DNA of 9,333 bases from Bacteroidales bacterium UBA1711 (lineage in GTDB: Bacteria; Bacteroidota; Bacteroidia; Bacteroidales; P3), in the NCBI GenBank assembly GCA_002317325.1, contig DCJB01000084.1, forward strand, positions 1 through 9,333, given 5' to 3'. The notes under the pieces were generated by a model. It had not been told where the DNA came from. It ran no database searches and was given only the letters and a program-made list of their open reading frames with translations. Positions 5,118 through 9,333 of the stretch are shown one piece after another. Position 1 is the first letter of the stretch; every line of letters begins with the position of its first letter. The position numbers and the translations under genes were made by a program.

Positions 5118-7418
5118 ATGTCTTGGTATCGGTTCTTTTTTATTCTTTGTCTATCGGCGGCGGTGTGTCCGCTGAGGGCGCAAACACAAACTCAGACCGA
5201 ATGGGTCGATTCGGTGATGCGGGGCATGACGCTGCAGCAGAAAGCCGCCCAGCTGATGATCATACGCGTGCCGATAGATATGAACGCCGAGGCGCAGGCC
5301 TCTTTCGAGGACCTGCTGTGCCGCACCGAGGTGGGAGGCGTGTGCTTCTTCGTGGGCACCGCACGGCAGACGCTGCCCCTCATCCGCCGCTTCCAAAGCC
5401 TGAGCAGCGTGCCGCTGCTGGTGTGCATAGATGCGGAGTGGGGCTTGGGCATGAGGCTCAAGGACTGCTACTCCTTCCCCCGCAACGCCGTGTTCGGACT
5501 CCTGCCCCGCGAAATGGACACCCTCGTCTATGCCATGGGACGCGAGATTGGGCGGCAGTGCCGCCAAATGGGCATTCACGTCAACTTCGCCCCGGTGGTG
5601 GATGTCAACAGCAACCCCCGCAACCCGGTCATCGGCACCCGCTCCTTCAGCGCCGACCCCCGGCGGGTGGCTGACCTCGGCGTGCAGTATATGCGGGGGC
5701 TGCAGAGCGAGGGGGTGATGGCGGTGGCCAAGCACTTTCCCGGCCACGGCGATACCGAGACGGACAGCCACTTCGACCTCCCCGTCATCAACCACACCCG
5801 CCAGTATATGGACACCATCGACCTGCTGCCCTTCCAGCGCCTGATTGACGCCGGCGTGGAGGGCGTGATGACGGCCCACCTGCAGGTGAACGCCTACGAG
5901 CCCGAGCCCAACCACCCGTCGTCGCTCTCGGCCAACGTGGTCTCGGACTTGCTGCGCAAGCGAATGGGGTTCAACGGACTGGTAATCACCGACGGGTTGG
6001 ACATGAAGGGGGTGACCAAGTACTACCACGACGGACAGGGCGAATTGGAAGCCCTCCTCGCCGGCACCGACATTCTGCTGCTGCCGCCCGACGTGCCGCA
6101 GGCCATCGAGACCTTGTGCAACGCCGCAGCGGGCGACCCCCACCTGCGTATGCTCATCGAACTGCGCTGCCGCCGCGTGCTGCGGGCCAAATACGACCAC
6201 GGCTGCGCCGACCTCCACCCCGACCGATACCACATACCCGACGCGGGAGACAGCCTCCGCTGCGCCGCCATTGCCGAAGCCCTCCGCATGACCGCAGAGT
6301 CGAAGACCGACAGCATTATTGCCGACGGCATGGCGCGGAAGGCGTACCCCGGCTGCCAGTTGCTGGTGCTGAAAGAGGGGCGGACCATGTTCCGCAAGGC
6401 CTACGGCCGCCTCTCCTACGCGCCCGACGCGCCGGAAGTGACGATGAACACCGTGTATGACCTCGCCTCGGTGACGAAGGTCGCGGGCACTACCCTTGCC
6501 CTTATGAAGCTTTACGAGACTCGCAAAATAAGGCTCGACGACCCCCTCAGCCGCTACCTGCCCTATCTGCGACACACGGACAAGGCCAAAATCACCATAA
6601 GGCAGGTCATGTGCCACGTGGCGGGGCTGAAGCCCTTCGCCCCCTTCTGGAAAGCAGCGACGGCGAGCGACGACCCGCGGCAGAGCGTGATTGCCCAGGC
6701 GGCCGCCTCACCCGCCAAAGCTCCAGGCGAATACCAGTACAGCGACATCGGCTTCATACTCCTCGGCGAACTCGTAGAGCAGGTCTCCGGGCTGCCCTTG
6801 GACCTATTTGTAGAACGCCACTTCTACCACCCCCTCGGACTGTGCAACACCCACTTCCGCCCCTTGGAACACGGCATCGACAGCCTCCGCATAGCCCCCA
6901 CCGAGGACGACCGGCACTACCGCAACTGCGTGGTGCAGGGACGGGTGCATGACGAGAACGCCTACGCCATGGGCGGTGTGTCGGGTCATGCGGGACTCTT
7001 CGGCACCGCCGACGACCTCGGCCGCATCATGCAGATGCTGCTCAACGGGGGGGAGTATGACGGTCGCCGCTACCTCAAGCGCGAGACCATCGACACCTTC
7101 AACACGCGCTGCTATGACGGCTGTCGCCGGGGGATAGGATTCGACAAGCCGCTCATAGGGGGCGGTGGACCGGTGTGCGGCGAGACCTCGCAGCAGAGCT
7201 TCGGCCACACCGGCTTCACCGGCACCATGGTGTGGGCCGACCCCGCCACCGGCATAGTCTTCATCTTCCTCAGCAACCGCGTACACCCCGACGCCACCCC
7301 CAACCGCTTAGCCGACCTCAACATCCGCACCCAAGTCATGTCCGAAGCCTACCGCCTCCTCGCCCCCTCCGCCGCCCCCGTTCCCGCCTCCTCTTCCCCC
7401 GCCGACCTCGGCAACTGA
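5118..7418 (+). CDS. Secreted GH3 (NagZ-type) and class C beta-lactamase-like fusion hydrolase
   Basis: A two-enzyme protein of 766 aa. A Sec signal peptide (about 1-21, ending near PLRA|QT) points to the periplasm or cell surface. The N-terminal GH3 domain (about 28-350) has the NagZ loop KHFPGHGDTETDSH (205-218), with the acid/base dyad expected at Asp216-His218, and ITDGLDM (290-296), with Asp292 the likely nucleophile. The predicted activity is cleavage of beta-N-acetylglucosamine from muropeptides or glycans. The C-terminal serine hydrolase domain (about 385-745) has SxxK as Ser451-Val-Thr-Lys454, a Tyr541-Ser-Asp543 second motif and His697-Thr-Gly699, so it may be an esterase, peptidase or amidase. 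No GH3 C-terminal domain separates them, unlike the larger (about 1000 aa) relatives I know from Bacteroidetes. I chose the ATG at 5118 over the adjoining TTG at 5115. The tail is Pro/Ala/Ser-rich. It probably shares transcription with the EnvC-like gene, since no promoter is seen between them. Confidence 0.88.
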   Translation: MSWYRFFFILCLSAAVCPLRAQTQTQTEWVDSVMRGMTLQQKAAQLMIIRVPIDMNAEAQASFEDLLCRTEVGGVCFFVGTARQTLPLIRRFQSLSSVPLLVCIDAEWGLGMRLKDCYSFPRNAVFGLLPREMDTLVYAMGREIGRQCRQMGIHVNFAPVVDVNSNPRNPVIGTRSFSADPRRVADLGVQYMRGLQSEGVMAVAKHFPGHGDTETDSHFDLPVINHTRQYMDTIDLLPFQRLIDAGVEGVMTAHLQVNAYEPEPNHPSSLSANVVSDLLRKRMGFNGLVITDGLDMKGVTKYYHDGQGELEALLAGTDILLLPPDVPQAIETLCNAAAGDPHLRMLIELRCRRVLRAKYDHGCADLHPDRYHIPDAGDSLRCAAIAEALRMTAESKTDSIIADGMARKAYPGCQLLVLKEGRTMFRKAYGRLSYAPDAPEVTMNTVYDLASVTKVAGTTLALMKLYETRKIRLDDPLSRYLPYLRHTDKAKITIRQVMCHVAGLKPFAPFWKAATASDDPRQSVIAQAAASPAKAPGEYQYSDIGFILLGELVEQVSGLPLDLFVERHFYHPLGLCNTHFRPLEHGIDSLRIAPTEDDRHYRNCVVQGRVHDENAYAMGGVSGHAGLFGTADDLGRIMQMLLNGGEYDGRRYLKRETIDTFNTRCYDGCRRGIGFDKPLIGGGGPVCGETSQQSFGHTGFTGTMVWADPATGIVFIFLSNRVHPDATPNRLADLNIRTQVMSEAYRLLAPSAAPVPASSSPADLGN

Positions 7419-7487
7419 ACTTCTCCCGCTGCACTGACGGAAATTGATTGCAGCCCCCACTTCCTGCGAGACTACTGTCGCTGCAAC

Positions 7488-7510
7488 TGAGAAAAAGTCT
7501 CACTTTTTTT
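7488..7510 (+). terminator. Possible weak terminator after the GH3 hydrolase gene
   Basis: A 5-bp stem, TGAGA (7488-7492) with TCTCA (7498-7502), closes an AAAAG loop and is followed by C and seven T. The stem is short and AT-rich, so activity is uncertain. It overlaps the larger inverted repeat at 7501-7530, so the two folds are mutually exclusive. Confidence 0.35.
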
Positions 7511-7530
7511 CGATATTCCGAAAAAAAGTG
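7501..7530. repeat. Perfect 12-bp inverted repeat overlapping the ATPase operon promoter
   Basis: CACTTTTTTTCG (7501-7512) is perfectly complementary to CGAAAAAAAGTG (7519-7530) around a 6-nt centre, ATATTC. It covers the -33 position and nearly all of the spacer before the -7 box. This is the expected place for a repressor operator. As RNA it could also form a hairpin ending the upstream transcript, but no T-run follows. Confidence 0.85.
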
Positions 7531-7539
7531 TTACCTTTG
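7509..7539 (+). promoter_or_regulatory. Promoter of the AAA ATPase / RloB operon
   Basis: The -7 box TACCTTTG (7532-7539) is followed by CAAATT. Nineteen bases upstream lies TTCG (7509-7512), one mismatch from the TTTG -33 consensus. The start would be near 7546, giving a leader of about 24 nt. The promoter lies inside the inverted repeat at 7501-7530. Confidence 0.75.
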
Positions 7540-7569
7540 CAAATTCGATTAAGCAAGACACAAACACAA

Positions 7570-8844
7570 ATGAATCCTCTTCTGCGTTTTACTGTTGAGA
7601 ATTACAAGTCTATTGCCGGCCGAAAGACCATTCTGTTCACCCCAAGAAAAATAACAGATGAGCCGAAGACCAACGTAGTCTCCAATGGGAGAATCAAATA
7701 TTTGCGAACCTGTGCTGTCTATGGAGCCAACTCGAGCGGGAAAAGCAACTTGATTGGTGCGATGGCTCAAATGAAGAATTTGGTACGAGGCTCTGTCAGA
7801 CTCAACGATGACGACCCATTAGACTACACCCCCTTTATTTTGGACGAGGAATCTTTCCAGCGTCCGACGCTATTTGAGGTGGAATTTTCTATCGAGGGCA
7901 ACATCTACCGATACGGCTTTAGCCATAATGCAGTAGAGATTTGCGAGGAATGGTTCTACATGATTAAGAAAACGGCAGAGAAACCATTCTTCATTAGAAA
8001 CGCTGATGGCATTGGGATTGACGAGAAGCTCTTTCCCGAGGGGCACAACCTCGAAGAGAAGACCAACGGAAATCGCCTTTTTATCTCCCTCGTGGGACAG
8101 AATGGTGGTAAACTCTCAAATATGGTTCTTTCATTTTTTAGAAATGGCCTTAATTTCATTTCTGGACTCAACACTGAACCGCTTGACTTTTATTCTCAAA
8201 AATCCATTCAGAAAGACGAGGGTGTCTCTAATCGAATAAATAATTTTTTCGACAAAGTGAAGTTGGGCTTTCAGAATATCTTGATTGAAGAGGTATCTTT
8301 CGACCCCGTTTCTCTTCTATCTGATATGCCCGAACCACTCCGAGACAAGATGTTGTCTATGCTTGAAGGGAAGAAGACACTCAAAACATTTTCTGAGCAC
8401 AATGTCTATAACGGAAAGGGTGAAATAGTTGGTAGAAGCACATTTGACTTTGACAGAATGGAATCTTCGGGGACAAAAAAAATATTTGAATTATCGGGGC
8501 CCATCTTCGACACTCTCGAAAGAGGAGCCGTAATAGTTATCGATGAACTCGATGCCAAGATGCACCCCCTGCTTTCGCAAGAACTGATTGCTCTGTTCAA
8601 TAATCCGGAAAGCAATCCTTTGGGGGCTCAGCTGGTATTCTCAACCCACGACACCCACCTGTTGTCAAGTCACCTCTTACGTCGAGACCAGGTGTGGTTC
8701 ACTGAGAAAGACGCACATGAACGTACCGATCTATACAACTTGATGCAGATTGTGCTGCCCGACGGCACAACGCCCCGCGGAGACGGCAACTTGGAACGCA
8801 ACTACATACAAGGACGCTACGGTGCCATCCCTTACATCGGATAG
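7570..8844 (+). CDS. AAA-family ATPase, RloA/AbiLi-like defence protein
   Basis: An ABC/AAA-type ATPase of 424 aa from the OLD/RloA-like group (AAA_15/AAA_21). It starts with the typical LLRFTVENYKSI strand and has Walker A GANSSGKSN (52-60, Lys58). A variable middle region of about 230 residues separates this from the signature ESSGTKK (298-304). Walker B VIVIDELDAKMHP follows (321-333, Asp325-Glu326), then the switch histidine in STHD (His360). It ends with the GRYGAIPYIG tail common in this group. No TOPRIM domain is fused; that role is taken by the next gene, 11 nt downstream. Such pairs correspond to AbiL (AbiLi-AbiLii), an abortive-infection system; sensing and killing mechanism are inferred only. 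The ATG at 7570 lies 30 nt after the -7 box; an upstream in-frame start at 7444 precedes the promoter. GC is far lower than in the genes to the left (17 of 60 at 8101-8160), suggesting horizontal acquisition. Confidence 0.85.
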   Translation: MNPLLRFTVENYKSIAGRKTILFTPRKITDEPKTNVVSNGRIKYLRTCAVYGANSSGKSNLIGAMAQMKNLVRGSVRLNDDDPLDYTPFILDEESFQRPTLFEVEFSIEGNIYRYGFSHNAVEICEEWFYMIKKTAEKPFFIRNADGIGIDEKLFPEGHNLEEKTNGNRLFISLVGQNGGKLSNMVLSFFRNGLNFISGLNTEPLDFYSQKSIQKDEGVSNRINNFFDKVKLGFQNILIEEVSFDPVSLLSDMPEPLRDKMLSMLEGKKTLKTFSEHNVYNGKGEIVGRSTFDFDRMESSGTKKIFELSGPIFDTLERGAVIVIDELDAKMHPLLSQELIALFNNPESNPLGAQLVFSTHDTHLLSSHLLRRDQVWFTEKDAHERTDLYNLMQIVLPDGTTPRGDGNLERNYIQGRYGAIPYIG

Positions 8845-8855
8845 TGGTCAGTGGT

Positions 8856-9333
8856 ATGGGAAAGAAGCTGAACATTAGCAAATTTGCACCAAAGGTCGTC
8901 TATGAAAAAGTTGAGAAAGACGACAAACGCTTTGTTCATTGTCGAGTGTTGATTGTCTGCGAGGGCGAGAAAACGGAACCCAACTATTTTCGCTCTTTTG
9001 AGTTGATGAAAAACCACAGCGACTTGGTGTTTGAGTTGGCATTCGATGGCGGGGGCATCAACACGATGGCCGTAGTGAATAAGGCTGTTGAGCTGAAAGA
9101 GGAAGCAGAGCAACGTGGTAAGCCATACGATGCTGTGTGGGCGGTGTTTGACAAAGACAATTTTCCAGACCAGGATTTCGACAACGCTATCAACAAGGCA
9201 GAGCAGAATGGAATTGGTTGCGCATGGAGCAACGAAGCCTTCGAGTTGTGGTTTGTTTACCACTTCGACAACCGCACTACCCACATGAGTCGGGAAGAGT
9301 ATCAGAGTGTCATCGTTAACCGAATAAAGATGT
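8856..9333 (+). CDS. rloB: RloB/AbiLii-family protein, 3' end cut by window edge
   Basis: An open frame of 159 codons runs without a stop to the window end, so the C-terminus is missing. The visible part shows the RloB fold motifs: VLIVCEGEKTEPNYF (31-45, with the TOPRIM-like glutamate at 36), DGGGINT (64-70), VWAVFDKDNF (94-103, with the acidic DxD at 99-101) and SNEAFELWFVYHF (125-137). RloB proteins are about 200 aa and are thought to be TOPRIM-type nucleases or related effectors working with an AAA ATPase. Here the ATPase is directly upstream, with an 11-nt gap and no promoter between them, so they are cotranscribed. The ATG at 8856 fits the usual short basic N-terminus. Whether the protein is intact beyond residue 159 cannot be seen. 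Confidence 0.85.
   Translation, partial: MGKKLNISKFAPKVVYEKVEKDDKRFVHCRVLIVCEGEKTEPNYFRSFELMKNHSDLVFELAFDGGGINTMAVVNKAVELKEEAEQRGKPYDAVWAVFDKDNFPDQDFDNAINKAEQNGIGCAWSNEAFELWFVYHFDNRTTHMSREEYQSVIVNRIKM

Noticed and set aside
5151..6617. Minus-strand open frame of 488 codons antisense to the GH3 fusion
   Set aside because: A shadow of a GC-rich gene; His/Val/Gly-rich, no domain, no promoter, and the sense-strand motifs are unambiguous.
7444..7569. Upstream in-frame start extending the AAA ATPase by 42 residues
   Set aside because: It lies upstream of the -33/-7 promoter and inverted repeat; the family N-terminus begins at 7570.

Overview
The window looks like a chromosomal segment from a Bacteroidetes bacterium, most likely order Bacteroidales. 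The evidence is the promoters (a -7 box of the form TAnnTTTG, once with a perfect TTTG -33 box 19 nt upstream), the lack of Shine-Dalgarno sequences before most starts, a pyrophosphate-type phosphofructokinase, and a secreted glycoside hydrolase family 3 / serine hydrolase fusion typical of that phylum. Genus cannot be set from the sequence. Most genes are GC-rich (for example 42 of 60 bases at 6961-7020). The last operon drops sharply (17 of 60 at 8101-8160), which suggests more recent acquisition.

Layout: (1) 14-1246, minus strand, PPi-dependent phosphofructokinase with a clear promoter at 1316-1346. (2) 1247-1984, a 738-base gap containing two copies of a ~112-bp repeat that each end in a 10-bp hairpin and T-run on the plus strand, followed by a promoter with an overlapping palindrome. 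(3) 1985-3670, a complete darT-darG toxin-antitoxin operon: DNA ADP-ribosyltransferase and macrodomain antitoxin. (4) 3825-5012, an EnvC-like secreted coiled-coil protein whose M23/LytM domain has lost its zinc-binding and catalytic histidines. (5) 5012-5111, two back-to-back arrays of 7-nt tandem repeats. (6) 5118-7418, a secreted GH3 (NagZ-type) plus class C beta-lactamase-like hydrolase with no GH3 C-terminal domain. (7) 7419-7569, a promoter overlapped by a perfect 12-bp inverted repeat. (8) 7570 to the window end, an AAA ATPase (RloA/AbiLi-like) and the start of its RloB/AbiLii partner, cut by the edge.

Functional picture: two separate phage-defence-type modules (DarTG and an AbiL/RloAB-like pair) flank a cell-wall pair (amidase activator-like protein and a muropeptide/amino-sugar hydrolase). 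DarT would ADP-ribosylate DNA and DarG would reverse and restrain this. The ATPase and its TOPRIM-like partner would form a second abortive-infection-like system. None of these families is new. The least explained elements are the paired structured repeats with terminators that have no upstream plus-strand gene in view, the palindromes on both defence promoters, and the heptamer arrays.
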